Shown here piece after piece: positions 19,780 to 28,305 of a stretch of DNA of 64,000 bases. Made by a program: the position numbers and the translations under genes. Source of the stretch: Cytophagales bacterium (GTDB lineage: Bacteria; Bacteroidota; Bacteroidia; Cytophagales; 172606-1). The stretch is from NCBI GenBank assembly GCA_030448185.1, contig JAUJNL010000019.1, positions 18,369 to 82,368 on the forward strand. Direction: 5' to 3'. The notes under the pieces are model-generated. The model was not told where the DNA came from. It saw only the letters and a program-made list of their open reading frames with translations, and made no database searches. Positions within the stretch are counted from its first letter, which is position 1. Each line of letters begins with the position of its first letter.

Positions 19780-21936
19780 TTACAGTGACGGGCCGAGTTC
19801 GCCTTCGTTGGCCACCAGCACGTGCCGGCCATCGGGAGTGAAGGTGAGCATATCAGGCAGGGCGCCAACGGGCACGGTATGCAGCGGGGCCACGGTTCCA
19901 TTAGCCAGATCGGAAGGGAAAAAGGTTACTACTCCCGGTGCCTGATTGCCAGCGGCATCTTTCTTTTCAACCGCTACGGCGACTAGTCCGTTTTTCACGG
20001 CTACGCTGTTGGGCGTACCTCCAGTCAATGCTTTTATATCAATGGCAAACAATTTGGTGGGTTTGGCCGGGTTTTGAATGTCGAGCACATCCACGGAACC
20101 GTTGGCATTGACCACGAAAAGCCGCTTGGTTTTGGGATCGTAGGCCGGTATTTCGGCGGTGCCGCCATCAAATACGCCAGTGGCATACGTTCCCAGTAAT
20201 TGGATATCCAGTCCTTGGGCCGTGCCGGCCGTGGTTGGCCGACCGGGAGCCGGCGCCGGCGTTTGGGTTTTACCGGGGCTTTCGGCGCCCGCCTTCTGCA
20301 ACCGGTTCTGCCCATCGAGGGTATAGTAGCCGGCGTCAAATTTTTCCGGACTGTTGGGCTTCAGAATGGTTTCTACGAAATACCAATCGGCCTGGGCCTT
20401 TTCGGGGGTTAAGTCGAGAATAAAATACCCGTGGCGGTCCAGGTCCACGTACTTCATGTGTGGATTCGGATTTACCCCGGCAAAAGGGCCTGCCTGTTCC
20501 GGCAGGGGTTTATTGATTTGGAATTCAAAACCCGCGGCACCCTGGGCATCCAGGTTTTCGTCGAAATTAGCCGAAGAAATACTGGGCGTGGCAAACTCTA
20601 CGGCTACTGAGCCGGCACCCGTGGCTGGGTTGTAATTGGGACCACCCTGACTGAAAGCAGATGGACGGGCAGCTACGTCAAAAGCGAAGGAGGAATGGAA
20701 GTCACCCGTCAGAATTACCGTGTTATCAATTTTATTTTGGGTGATAAAATCAATCACTCTCTGGCGTTCGGCGGGATACCCGTCCCAGATGTCCAGGAAA
20801 ATACTCTCCAGTTGCTGCGGCGTGCCCAGTTGCGGAGACGAGGCCCAACCCACGTTGAATTCGCTGAAAATAATCTGATTGCCGATAATTTTCCACTTGG
20901 CTTTTGAACTTTTCAACTTTTCAAACAGCCACTCCCGCTGCGTCTGGCCGAGCAGCGTCCGATCGGGGGCATACAGGGCCGGATTGGTTACGTCGTTGAT
21001 CTGCGGATCTCGTCCCTCGATCCGGGTGTCAATCATAATCAAGTCTACCAAGTCGCCGTAAGGCATTACCCGGTAAATGGGCATGGCGCTGCGGATGGGC
21101 ATCCATTCTTCGTACACCTGCCGGGAAACGTTTTTGCGGACGTCCCAGGAACCTTCGGTTTCGGGCTGGTGGTTTTGGGCGCCGTCTTTGTTGGCATCAT
21201 TCGCCGATTCGTGGTCGTCCCATACGGTAATGAACGGATGCTGCTGGTGCGCCCGGCGCAGATCAGGGTCCAGGCGGTAGTGGGCGTAGCGCTGCCGGTA
21301 ATCCTGCAAAGTTACAATCTCGTTCTTGGGTTGCACGGACCTTTCACCCGTAGTAAGTAAGCTCTTAGCCCCGTATTGTCCTTCGGCTTGCTCATAGATG
21401 TAATCTCCCAGGTGCACCACGGCGTCCAGGTCACTGCGGTCGGCAATGCGGCCAAACGCACTGAAATAGCCCCCTTCGTAGTTATTACAAGAGACCACGG
21501 CAAACCGCAGATGGGAAACGTCGCCAGTAGGAGTCGTTTTGGTCCGTCCGACCAGTGAGTTTTTACCCAGGGCTGTAAATCCGTAGTAGTACGCGGTATT
21601 GGCATTAAGCCCGGTTACGTCCACTTTCACGGTATAATCACGGTCGGCGTTGGTCGTGACGATGCCCGTACGAACCACCTGGGTCAGGCTGGGGTCAGTA
21701 GCTACTTTCCAGGTTACGGCTACGGAACCTTGTGATTCAGGCGTAACCCGCGTCCAGATAATGACCCGGTCGGCCATGGGGTCGCCGGAAGCAACGCCGT
21801 GGTAAAAAGGTTTAAGCGACTCATCGTAATGCTGGGCATAACCAGGCACGGACAATGACATCCAGAACAGCAGGCATAGACCAACGAGTCCTTGCCGCCA
21901 ACCCAAAGTTGGGCAAGTGAGTAAAACTTTGAACAT
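19780..21936 (-). CDS. PhoD-like alkaline phosphatase fused to choice-of-anchor I (5' part of a giant gene)
   Basis: A 718-aa frame with a signal peptide (LVGLCLLFWMSLSVPGYAQ), an Fn3-like PhoD N-terminal domain (FYHGVASGDPMADRVIIWTR), and the PhoD metallophosphatase domain at about 145-560 (DAVVHLGDYIYEQ, FITVWDDHESANDAN, VILTGDFHSSFAFDV). From about residue 600 a choice-of-anchor I domain starts (LLGTYATGVFDGGTAEIPAY) and runs to LVANEGELGPSL, where a TAA at 19780-19782 ends the frame. The next ORF is in the same frame and picks up that domain six codons later. The two most likely form one protein of about 1,930 aa interrupted by a nonsense change or a consensus error. The role would be extracellular phosphate scavenging. 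Confidence 0.85.
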   Translation of the reverse strand: MFKVLLTCPTLGWRQGLVGLCLLFWMSLSVPGYAQHYDESLKPFYHGVASGDPMADRVIIWTRVTPESQGSVAVTWKVATDPSLTQVVRTGIVTTNADRDYTVKVDVTGLNANTAYYYGFTALGKNSLVGRTKTTPTGDVSHLRFAVVSCNNYEGGYFSAFGRIADRSDLDAVVHLGDYIYEQAEGQYGAKSLLTTGERSVQPKNEIVTLQDYRQRYAHYRLDPDLRRAHQQHPFITVWDDHESANDANKDGAQNHQPETEGSWDVRKNVSRQVYEEWMPIRSAMPIYRVMPYGDLVDLIMIDTRIEGRDPQINDVTNPALYAPDRTLLGQTQREWLFEKLKSSKAKWKIIGNQIIFSEFNVGWASSPQLGTPQQLESIFLDIWDGYPAERQRVIDFITQNKIDNTVILTGDFHSSFAFDVAARPSAFSQGGPNYNPATGAGSVAVEFATPSISSANFDENLDAQGAAGFEFQINKPLPEQAGPFAGVNPNPHMKYVDLDRHGYFILDLTPEKAQADWYFVETILKPNSPEKFDAGYYTLDGQNRLQKAGAESPGKTQTPAPAPGRPTTAGTAQGLDIQLLGTYATGVFDGGTAEIPAYDPKTKRLFVVNANGSVDVLDIQNPAKPTKLFAIDIKALTGGTPNSVAVKNGLVAVAVEKKDAAGNQAPGVVTFFPSDLANGTVAPLHTVPVGALPDMLTFTPDGRHVLVANEGELGPSL

Positions 21937-22180
21937 GAATGTTAGGTTAAAAGGTGGCTAGCAATAAAACATGCAAATGCATTCCCTTTCCGGGAAGCTA
22001 CCCGAGGAATGCAAGTGCCGTAAAATCACCCCGAAAATTGAGCAATTAGTTTTGCCAGTCCGTTACCAAAAAATTATAAAACTGTTAAGGTTGATCACCA
22101 TATAGTTTCGAAAAGTAGCCTTCTTATAGAATGGGGCTTGAAAAAAGTGGGAGGAGTTTTGCTTTTGCCAGCTGTTGAAT

Positions 22181-22864
22181 TTACACTTCAAGGTGTAACC
22201 TCTCCTTTAGCTCCGTTTGCCCCTTCGGCGTGATCCATATTTGCCGGGAGTTTTTTACCCTTCTGATCCAGTCTTCTTGTAACATCATCCGCAGAAGCGA
22301 TGCGCCCAGTGCCCCGGCTACATGATGTCTTCTTTCACTCCAGTCCAGACAGGGATGGGCAAAGGATCGTTTCTGGCATTTAATTTCTTCCACTCGGATA
22401 CCAAGGGATCTGAACCAGCCATAGCCGCAGGCACTTACTTCATACTTTTTTTCGACCGCACGGAGTATGCCTTGTCGGATCAATGCAGCCGTAATTTCTA
22501 CCCCGGCACGGCCGGCAAGGTGGTCGTAACACGTTCTGGCGTAGGTAACTCCGTTTGGAGTGGGTCGTTCTTTTCTTTGTTCGGAAGGTATTTGTACCAG
22601 GCTGGCCATGGATTCGACAACCTGGGCTACTTCCGCATTAGCCAATCTGAAATACCGGTGTTTACCCTGTTTTTCTACGGTTAGCAGATGAGCCTCCACT
22701 AATTTAGCCAAATGGTTACTGGCCGATTGGCAAGAAACATCCGCGCATAACGATAACTCAGTGGCGGTATAGGCCCTGCCGTCCAGCAAATTCCATAGCA
22801 TCACGGAGCGGACTTTATCTCCTAAAAGAGCGGCCATCTGGCTGAATTGATTTTCAAATTCCAT
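22181..22864 (-). CDS. ArsR-family winged-helix transcriptional regulator
   Basis: A 227-aa regulator. The N-terminal 90 residues form an ArsR winged helix: MLWNLLDGRAYTATELSLCADVSCQSASNHLAKLVEAHLL contains the recognition helix, followed by the wing VEKQGKHRYFRLAN. The C-terminal half has several cysteines (about residues 110, 145 and 170), which could be redox or metal sensors, but the classical ELCVCDL metal site is absent. It is the last gene of an OsmC-ACT-ArsR operon (gap 9 bp to the ACT gene). Given the perfect inverted repeat in the operon promoter, it probably autoregulates, and an oxidative or electrophile signal would fit the OsmC partner. Confidence 0.82.
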   Translation of the reverse strand: MEFENQFSQMAALLGDKVRSVMLWNLLDGRAYTATELSLCADVSCQSASNHLAKLVEAHLLTVEKQGKHRYFRLANAEVAQVVESMASLVQIPSEQRKERPTPNGVTYARTCYDHLAGRAGVEITAALIRQGILRAVEKKYEVSACGYGWFRSLGIRVEEIKCQKRSFAHPCLDWSERRHHVAGALGASLLRMMLQEDWIRRVKNSRQIWITPKGQTELKERLHLEV

Positions 22865-22873
22865 CTGCTTTGG

Positions 22874-23269
22874 TTATTGATATAGGCCTTTGCTCCAGTT
22901 TTCGGAAACCACTTGCCCCTTTTCAAAATTATCTACTACCAGTATGAGCTGGTTGGAGTGATCACTGTAGATTACCTTAATATTCACTCCGGCCTGCTCC
23001 ATTAAACGGGCTATTTTCCCCAGCTGCCCGGGTTGATCTTGCTTGAGTCGCTGAACCAGAACCGGACTTTCGCCAATCACCTCAATTCCTTTGCTTTCCA
23101 GGGCATGTCGGGCAGCAACGGTATCTTCAAAGAGAAAATGGGCAATTCCTTCTGCATCTGCCACCCAAGCTCCACCGCCTTCGATACTTACGCCTGCGCT
23201 TGCCAAGGCTTCTCCCATCTCGGCTAGTGCGCCCGGACGGTTTTCCAATCGTAGGGCTAAATCTTTCAT
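22874..23269 (-). CDS. Tandem ACT-domain protein
   Basis: A 131-aa protein made of two ACT domains. The first begins with the typical DLALRLENRPGALAEMGEALASAGVSIEG; the second is RLKQDQPGQLGKIARLMEQAGVNIKVIYSDHSNQLILVVDN. No catalytic domain is attached, so it is a free-standing ligand-binding protein, probably sensing an amino acid. It sits 12 bp downstream of the OsmC gene and 9 bp upstream of the ArsR regulator, so the three are cotranscribed. The true ligand is not predictable from sequence. Confidence 0.82.
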   Translation of the reverse strand: MKDLALRLENRPGALAEMGEALASAGVSIEGGGAWVADAEGIAHFLFEDTVAARHALESKGIEVIGESPVLVQRLKQDQPGQLGKIARLMEQAGVNIKVIYSDHSNQLILVVDNFEKGQVVSENWSKGLYQ

Positions 23270-23281
23270 AAAAGCAAGGGG

Positions 23282-23743
23282 TTATGATCCAATGATATGG
23301 ATTACTGCTTTCACGGAGTTGGCCAGAAAGCACTTTTCGTGCGCAGATTGGTGCAGCGCAGCAATTTGCTCTCTGGTAGGAAGGTTGGCACCCGAAAACG
23401 TTACGTTGGGTCTCAGCGTCACGACTGTAATTGCCATTCTCCCGTTCTCATCTTTGCTCATCAGGCCTTCCGCCTGGTCCTCATACCTTTCTACCTGGTA
23501 GTGCTTACCAGCCGCAAGGGATAAGAAAAACAGCATGTGGCAACTGGCAAGCGATGCGACAAAAGCCTCCTCCGGGTCAACGGCTGATGCATCGGACAGC
23601 GGCACTGGAACCACTTGGGGCGAGGCGGAGGCCGGTAGTTCTACTCCCCCATCAAAGCTCCAGGTATGAGCTCTGCTATACTTGTTGTCGGTGAAAGGCT
23701 CTTCGGGTTTCTTCTTCCAGAATACCCGTGCGGTATAGTGCAT
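23282..23743 (-). CDS. OsmC family peroxiredoxin-like protein
   Basis: A 153-aa OsmC/Ohr fold protein. It has the first-half signature ASAVDPEEAFVASLASCHMLFFLSLAA, which contains the resolving-type cysteine, and the second reactive cysteine in HQSAHEKCFLANSVKA. Such proteins reduce organic hydroperoxides with lipoyl or thiol electron donors. It is the first gene of the minus-strand operon with the ACT protein and ArsR regulator. The TAnnTTTG box with TSS predicted about 18 bp upstream makes this the regulated target of the operator described separately. Confidence 0.88.
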   Translation of the reverse strand: MHYTARVFWKKKPEEPFTDNKYSRAHTWSFDGGVELPASASPQVVPVPLSDASAVDPEEAFVASLASCHMLFFLSLAAGKHYQVERYEDQAEGLMSKDENGRMAITVVTLRPNVTFSGANLPTREQIAALHQSAHEKCFLANSVKAVIHIIGS

Positions 23744-23767
23744 CTGCGGCTTTTATTTAGTCTGGTA

Positions 23768-23816
23768 CAAAAGTATACGCTCCTCTTTTATGATACTTCA
23801 TTTTAGAATGAAGTAT
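23768..23816 (-). promoter_or_regulatory. Promoter with palindromic operator for the osmC operon
   Basis: On the minus strand TACTTTTG (23768-23775) matches the Bacteroidota -7 box TAnnTTTG, 25 bp ahead of the OsmC start. About 19 bp further upstream, where the -33 element should be, lies a perfect 10-4-10 inverted repeat, ATACTTCATT-TTAG-AATGAAGTAT (23793-23816). Such a dyad is the right size for a dimeric winged-helix repressor, and an ArsR gene closes the operon. The same gap also carries the upstream region of divergent dinB. Confidence 0.65.
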
Positions 23817-23908
23817 GAAATACAGCGGCAAAATAATGCTTAGTTTCGCTATAGGTTAGCATTGCCCTCGGCACCAGAGAAGGCCAGTTAACCGGGTTGC
23901 ATCGATGC

Positions 23909-24997
23909 ATGGACAAGGAACAAGTACATACGCCCCGTAAAATCATTCACATTGATATGGACGCTTTCTACGCTTCCGTTGAGCAGCGTGACTTTCCTTC
24001 CTTGCGAGGCAAACCTGTAGCGGTAGGGGGTAGCGGGCAGCGAGGGGTGGTGGCAGCGGCGAGTTACGAAGCCCGGGCCTTCGGGGTGCGTTCGGCCATG
24101 TCCTCTAAGATAGCCTATCAGAAATGTCCCGGGTTACTCTTCCAAAAACCCCGTTTTGAGGTGTATCGCGAAGTATCCAGACAAATACGGGAGGTGTTTT
24201 TCCAGTATACCGACCTGGTGGAACCCTTGTCATTGGACGAGGCGTACCTGGATGTAACCCATAATAAAGCAGGAATTCGGTCAGCCCGGCAAATAGCCCA
24301 GCAAATCAAGGAAGAAATTCTAGCCAGAACCCGCCTTACGGCTTCGGCTGGCGTCTCAATAAATAAATTTCTGGCCAAACTGGCTTCCGCCTACCAGAAA
24401 CCCAACGGACTTACTGTGGTTACGCCCGGGCAAGCGGAAGCCTTTGTTGCCGGCTTGCCCATTGAGAAGTTTTACGGGGTAGGCCCGGTAACGGCCCAGA
24501 AGATGCAAGCCTTGGGAATTAAACAGGGCCAGGATTTAAGGCAATGGTCGGAAGACGACTTGGTGGGGCAATTCGGAAAAGCCGGACGTTTTTTTTACGG
24601 CATTGCCCGGGGCATTGACTCCCGGCTCGTGGAGCCTAACCGGTTGCGTAAGTCGCTGGGGGCCGAAACTACTTTTCCCGAGGATTTGTGCGACATATCG
24701 CAGTTGCAGCAGGCCTTGTTTACCATTGCCGGGGAGGTATCGGGGAGTTTAGCCAAGTACGGCCTGCAGGGAAGAACCCTTACCCTGAAAGTAAAATACG
24801 CCGACTTTACCCAGATTACCCGCAGCCGCACCGTCACTTTCCCACTTAATACGGCCTCACAACTACTGCCCTTAACCGAACTCCTGCTCAAGGAAGTGGA
24901 CACGAGTAAAGCCATACGCTTACTGGGACTAACGGTTTCCGGCCTGGAAGCTACCACTCCCCTACTGGGTACCCAGCTCCCCTTGCCTTTTGAATAA
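23909..24997 (+). CDS. dinB: DNA polymerase IV, Y-family translesion polymerase
   Basis: Intact Y-family polymerase of 362 aa from ATG 23909; the track start TTG 23897 adds MHRC and is less likely. Catalytic motifs are present: HIDMDAFYASVEQRD (metal-binding Asp and steric residues) and SLDEAYLDVT (Asp-Glu pair). They are followed by GVSINKFLAKLAS, helix-hairpin-helix IEKFYGVGPVTAQKMQALGI, and the little-finger domain. The C-terminus ends QLPLPFE, which resembles a QLxLF sliding-clamp-binding motif. It copies past damaged bases with low fidelity. No LexA-like box was recognised upstream. Confidence 0.93.
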   Translation: MDKEQVHTPRKIIHIDMDAFYASVEQRDFPSLRGKPVAVGGSGQRGVVAAASYEARAFGVRSAMSSKIAYQKCPGLLFQKPRFEVYREVSRQIREVFFQYTDLVEPLSLDEAYLDVTHNKAGIRSARQIAQQIKEEILARTRLTASAGVSINKFLAKLASAYQKPNGLTVVTPGQAEAFVAGLPIEKFYGVGPVTAQKMQALGIKQGQDLRQWSEDDLVGQFGKAGRFFYGIARGIDSRLVEPNRLRKSLGAETTFPEDLCDISQLQQALFTIAGEVSGSLAKYGLQGRTLTLKVKYADFTQITRSRTVTFPLNTASQLLPLTELLLKEVDTSKAIRLLGLTVSGLEATTPLLGTQLPLPFE

Positions 24998-25177
24998 GGC
25001 TATGCGGAAGGATTTTCTGCCATCCATAGAACAACTTTCTCCTATCTTACCCTAAGCAAGTCTTTCTCTCACCATGCAAGGTTTATTAACTGAGGAATGG
25101 TTACCGGGTTCCGCAAAAACATGCGGGCAACGGAATCTTTCTCATTTCATTGCAACAGGTAATGAAACTTAATCTGA

Positions 25178-25339
25178 TTACTTTTCTTCAAGCGTCTCCC
25201 CTTCTTGGGCTAACCCTTCTTCATCCTCATCCCAAGACAGCTCTTCCTCAAAGTCTTCTTTGCCAAAACCATGAGAGGCACTGCCGGTTACAGTAATCTC
25301 TTCGGCGTCAATTTCCTTTTTTTCTTCTTTAGGCGACAT
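25178..25339 (-). CDS. Small highly acidic protein (53 aa)
   Basis: Below the ORF-track cutoff. ATG at 25339 gives MSPKEEKKEIDAEEITVTGS, then ASHGFGKEDFEEELSWDEDE and ends EGETLEEK. About 40 percent of the residues are Asp or Glu. Coding-like features are the clean single frame and the sensible amino-acid use over 53 codons in otherwise empty DNA. It has no leader or membrane helix. I do not recognise a family. The ribosome-binding site is weak. Confidence 0.5.
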   Translation of the reverse strand: MSPKEEKKEIDAEEITVTGSASHGFGKEDFEEELSWDEDEEGLAQEGETLEEK

Positions 25340-25575
25340 ACAATTGAGTGGTTTGATCCATCACTAGGGAAATAAATACCCAGTGGGTATTTGGGTATTA
25401 AAATTAAATAAGTTCTTTCCGGGCTTTGTAATGTCTCAACGGCTTGGGTTATGATTGTTTTCAATACGGTTTTTACCGCAAATGGGTTTACTGCTCTTTA
25501 TTCATACTCCAAATGCTCATTCCGGCTCAAAACAGAAGCTGAAAGGACAATTCCAACTTTTATTTATAAGAATTG

Positions 25576-26208
25576 ATGAAGATGAATAAAAATAAGCTGT
25601 TCCGCTGGTGGAGTGACTACTCGTCGCAAATGGGAAATTGGGGCGTGCATTTTATGGATGTAATCCGCTGGATGCTGGGTGAGCAGGCACCCGTAGCCAT
25701 CAGCGCCCACGGCGGCAGATTCGCCCTGGATCACGATGGCGATATTCCCGATACGGCGCAAGTTACGTACGAATTCGCCTCGGGCTGTATTGCTTCCTTC
25801 TGCATCTACGAAGCCAGCAGCGGTGCTTTATTCCCGGAAGGAGAAGTAGAACTGCGCGGAACCAAAGGAACCTTGTACGCCAGTGAAAGCAAGTATCAAA
25901 TCATTCCAACTACTAACGGACAGTTTCAGACGGGAGGCCCGAAGATGGAAAAAGAGGAGTTTAACCCGAAAAACCAACTGCTCAGCGATGGCAGCAGCGA
26001 CGACAGCACGGCCAGGCTGGTGCGCAACTTCCTGGATTGCGTAAAGTCGCACCAAACCCCACTTTGTTCACTGGAGGAAGGACACCGGTCTACCAGTTTT
26101 GCGCACCTGGCTAATATTGCCCTGGCTACCAAGGAATGCTTGCAATGGGACCCGGTAAGGGAACGCTTTACCAACAGCGAAGCCAATCAAAGATGGACGA
26201 TTGCATAA
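25576..26208 (+). pseudogene. 5'-truncated Gfo/Idh/MocA oxidoreductase
   Basis: Only the C-terminal half of a Gfo/Idh/MocA family enzyme remains (about 210 aa). It starts inside the conserved stretch SQMGNWGVHFMDVIRWMLG, and continues GDIPDTAQVTYEF, LRGTKGTLYAS and LVRNFLDCVKSHQTP. The N-terminal NAD(P)-binding Rossmann domain is missing and the upstream 200 bp do not encode it in any frame. The frame is otherwise clean, so this is a genuine truncation. Its 3' end abuts a second remnant on the opposite strand. Confidence 0.8.
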
Positions 26209-26296
26209 TTGGGTCCGGTGCCTGGGCAAAGCCAACTACCGTTAGCGTAATGCACACGGTAATGCAGGCAATACCCATATCTCTTTTAGTAATCAT
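26168..26296 (-). pseudogene. N-terminal remnant of a secreted cupin-like protein
   Basis: A 42-aa frame from ATG 26296: MITKRDMGIACITVCITLTV forms a signal peptide ending VGFAQ, then PIMQSSIFDW, which resembles the start of small secreted cupin proteins that begin SSVFDW. After that the frame collapses and overlaps the end of the convergent oxidoreductase fragment. The join indicates a deletion that removed the rest of this gene. The cupin assignment rests on a very short stretch. Confidence 0.4.
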
Positions 26297-26418
26297 ACAT
26301 TGAATTTTTAGTTTAAAGAAAACCTACCAGACGGGTATTAACTTGCCCTGAAAACTGAGATTATGGGATACTTCTTTCAGGGCAAGTCACAAACAATCAA
26401 AAACGACAGTACATCGTT

Positions 26419-27759
26419 TTATACCGTGATGTCCCAACCTTTTTCGTATTCGCGGCGCCACAAGTCCATGGCTTCCTTATCGTTGAGAATATGTCCGTTC
26501 TTCTGATCACAGTTTAGTACCCTGCCGGTGCGTTGGGCAATATTACCTAACTGGCACAATAGTACGCTCTTATGACCGATTTCAATGTCGCCATTCGGGC
26601 GTTTGCCGTTTCGGACACAATCCAGAAAGTTGCTGATATGAAACGCATCTAACCGGTCTCCCGGGCCGGCAGGATCCAGGGTATTGGTTTTCACTTCATC
26701 TTTCACCTCTTTGATTACTTTGTTGCCAGGGTCATATACCGTGTAGCCATTATCACCGGTAGTAACGATGGTACCTTTGTCACCGTAGAAAATGGCGCCC
26801 CGGCCGCTGCCTTCAATGGGATAGTTATTACAACTGCGACCTTCCCATTGAATAGAGATCCGGTTGGGGAAGTCCATGATGATTACCTGGGTATCGGGTG
26901 TTTCCCAATCGTCCTGATAGGCATATCGTCCTCCGGAAGAAGAAACCCGCGTCGGATACTCTACTCCAAGGCCCCAGCGCATTACGTCAATTTCATGGGT
27001 TCCGTTATTCAAAGCTTCGCCGGTTCCCCAGTTCCAGAACCAATGCCAGTTGTAATGAATCAGATTATCCTTGTAAGGCCGGCGTGGCGCAGGTCCTTGC
27101 CACAGTTCATAATCCAGGTGTGCCGGTACGGCAACCAGTTTACCCACGCCAATCGGCTTGCGGTTATTGGTATACCAGCCTTTGGCAAAATAGGCCCGGC
27201 CAATAATGCCGCTCTGCAATTCCTGTACGCATTCCATAATCTTGGGCCAGGAGCGTCGCTGGTTTCCCATTTGTACCACCCGGTTGTATTTGCGGGCTGC
27301 TTCCACCAGCAATTCACCCTCATACGGATTGTGGCTGCAAGGTTTTTCTACGTACACGTGTTTACCCGCCTGACAGGCCATAATGGCACCCGGTGCGTGC
27401 CAATGGTCCGGGGTGGCCATGTATACGCCATCCAATGATTTATCCTCCAGCGCCTTGCGGAAATCTTTGGCTCCTTTCGGTTTAGTCTTGGCGACTTCCG
27501 TGATGCCTGCCATTGTTTTAGCCATGGCATTGGCGTCTACGTCGCATACGTAAGTAACCTCACAATTGGGTTGTTTGGCAAAATTTTTCGCCATCCCATT
27601 TCCGCGTCCATTTACCCCAATGGCGGCTATCCGGACTCTGTCGTTGGCCCCAATGATCCTGGCATAACTTTTTGCGGACATGCCAAAAGCCAATCCGGCT
27701 GATCCCAAACCGGCTTTTTTTATAAAATCCCGGCGGGAATTATCTTTTTCTGTTTGCAT
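26419..27759 (-). CDS. Gfo/Idh/MocA family oxidoreductase with Tat leader
   Basis: Intact 446-aa secreted sugar oxidoreductase. The N-terminus has a twin-arginine signal (NSRRDFIKKAGLGSAGLAFG). The Rossmann domain follows with VRIAAIGVNGRGNGMAKNF (nucleotide-binding glycines), DGVYMATPDHWHAPGAIMAC and HVYVEKPCSHNPYEGELL, where EKP is the family motif. The C-terminal domain contains WHWFWNWGTGEALNNGTHEIDVMRWGL. Relatives oxidise or reduce sugar hydroxyls, often working with DUF1080 3-keto-glycoside hydrolases; a fragment of such a gene lies directly upstream on the same strand. Confidence 0.9.
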   Translation of the reverse strand: MQTEKDNSRRDFIKKAGLGSAGLAFGMSAKSYARIIGANDRVRIAAIGVNGRGNGMAKNFAKQPNCEVTYVCDVDANAMAKTMAGITEVAKTKPKGAKDFRKALEDKSLDGVYMATPDHWHAPGAIMACQAGKHVYVEKPCSHNPYEGELLVEAARKYNRVVQMGNQRRSWPKIMECVQELQSGIIGRAYFAKGWYTNNRKPIGVGKLVAVPAHLDYELWQGPAPRRPYKDNLIHYNWHWFWNWGTGEALNNGTHEIDVMRWGLGVEYPTRVSSSGGRYAYQDDWETPDTQVIIMDFPNRISIQWEGRSCNNYPIEGSGRGAIFYGDKGTIVTTGDNGYTVYDPGNKVIKEVKDEVKTNTLDPAGPGDRLDAFHISNFLDCVRNGKRPNGDIEIGHKSVLLCQLGNIAQRTGRVLNCDQKNGHILNDKEAMDLWRREYEKGWDITV

Positions 27760-27830
27760 AGGATAGAGTGGATTTTTGTTTCATTCCTTAATTAAACGGT
27801 ATTTTTAATAAAAGTAAGGGGCAGCATACA

Positions 27831-28265
27831 TTAAGAATTCGGCAGGGTTCTGATTTTTATATTCCGGTAGTGAACCGTATCGCCGTGGCCCTGTAACAGA
27901 ATATGGCCTTGGGGCATTTCGCCAAACCTTTCAAATCCTTGTATTTACTGGCGGCCACCAGCTTCCGGAGCTCATTGCTACCCCTTTCGTACTCAAGCAC
28001 TTTGCTGCCATTCAACCAATGTTCTACGTGGGTGCCTCTTACCCTAATTTTTACTGCATTCCATTCTCCTATTCTCCTACGGGTTTTGCTTGTTTATTGT
28101 TGGCGGGGATCAGGTCGTACAAAGAAGCAAGAGTCCGGTTGCCATTGACGCCTAATTTTGCATCGGCATGGTTCGCATGATCGATGATCTGATATTCTAA
28201 CCCAAGATAATTACCAGTTTGGTTCGGAAAATTATTTAAGTAGTTCTTTACAATTACTTTAGACT
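27831..28265 (-). pseudogene. 5'-truncated DUF1080 3-keto-disaccharide hydrolase
   Basis: Reading the minus strand gives [51 protein letters not shown] and [20 protein letters not shown], the C-terminal two thirds of a DUF1080 (3-keto-disaccharide hydrolase) domain, ending at 27831. An eight-base duplication near 28070 (GGAGAATA repeated) breaks the frame. The 5' end is lost at about 28265, just before the hairpin and IS element at 28271. The missing N-terminal part is not found on the far side of the insertion elements, so DNA was deleted. Confidence 0.75.
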
Positions 28266-28270
28266 ATCCT

Positions 28271-28305
28271 CTTAAATGTCATTCCCTCCGGGAATGACAT
28301 TTAAG
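28271..28305. repeat. Perfect 16-bp hairpin at the left edge of the IS5-like element
   Basis: CTTAAATGTCATTCCC and its exact complement are separated by only TCC. Its CATTCC/GGAATG core resembles the other small hairpins in the window. The right arm runs into the target duplication and first base of the adjacent IS element. Confidence 0.7.

Noticed and set aside
26168-26296. A functional secreted 42-aa peptide
   Set aside because: The frame collapses right after a family-like start and overlaps the broken end of the neighbouring oxidoreductase, so a deletion remnant is more likely.
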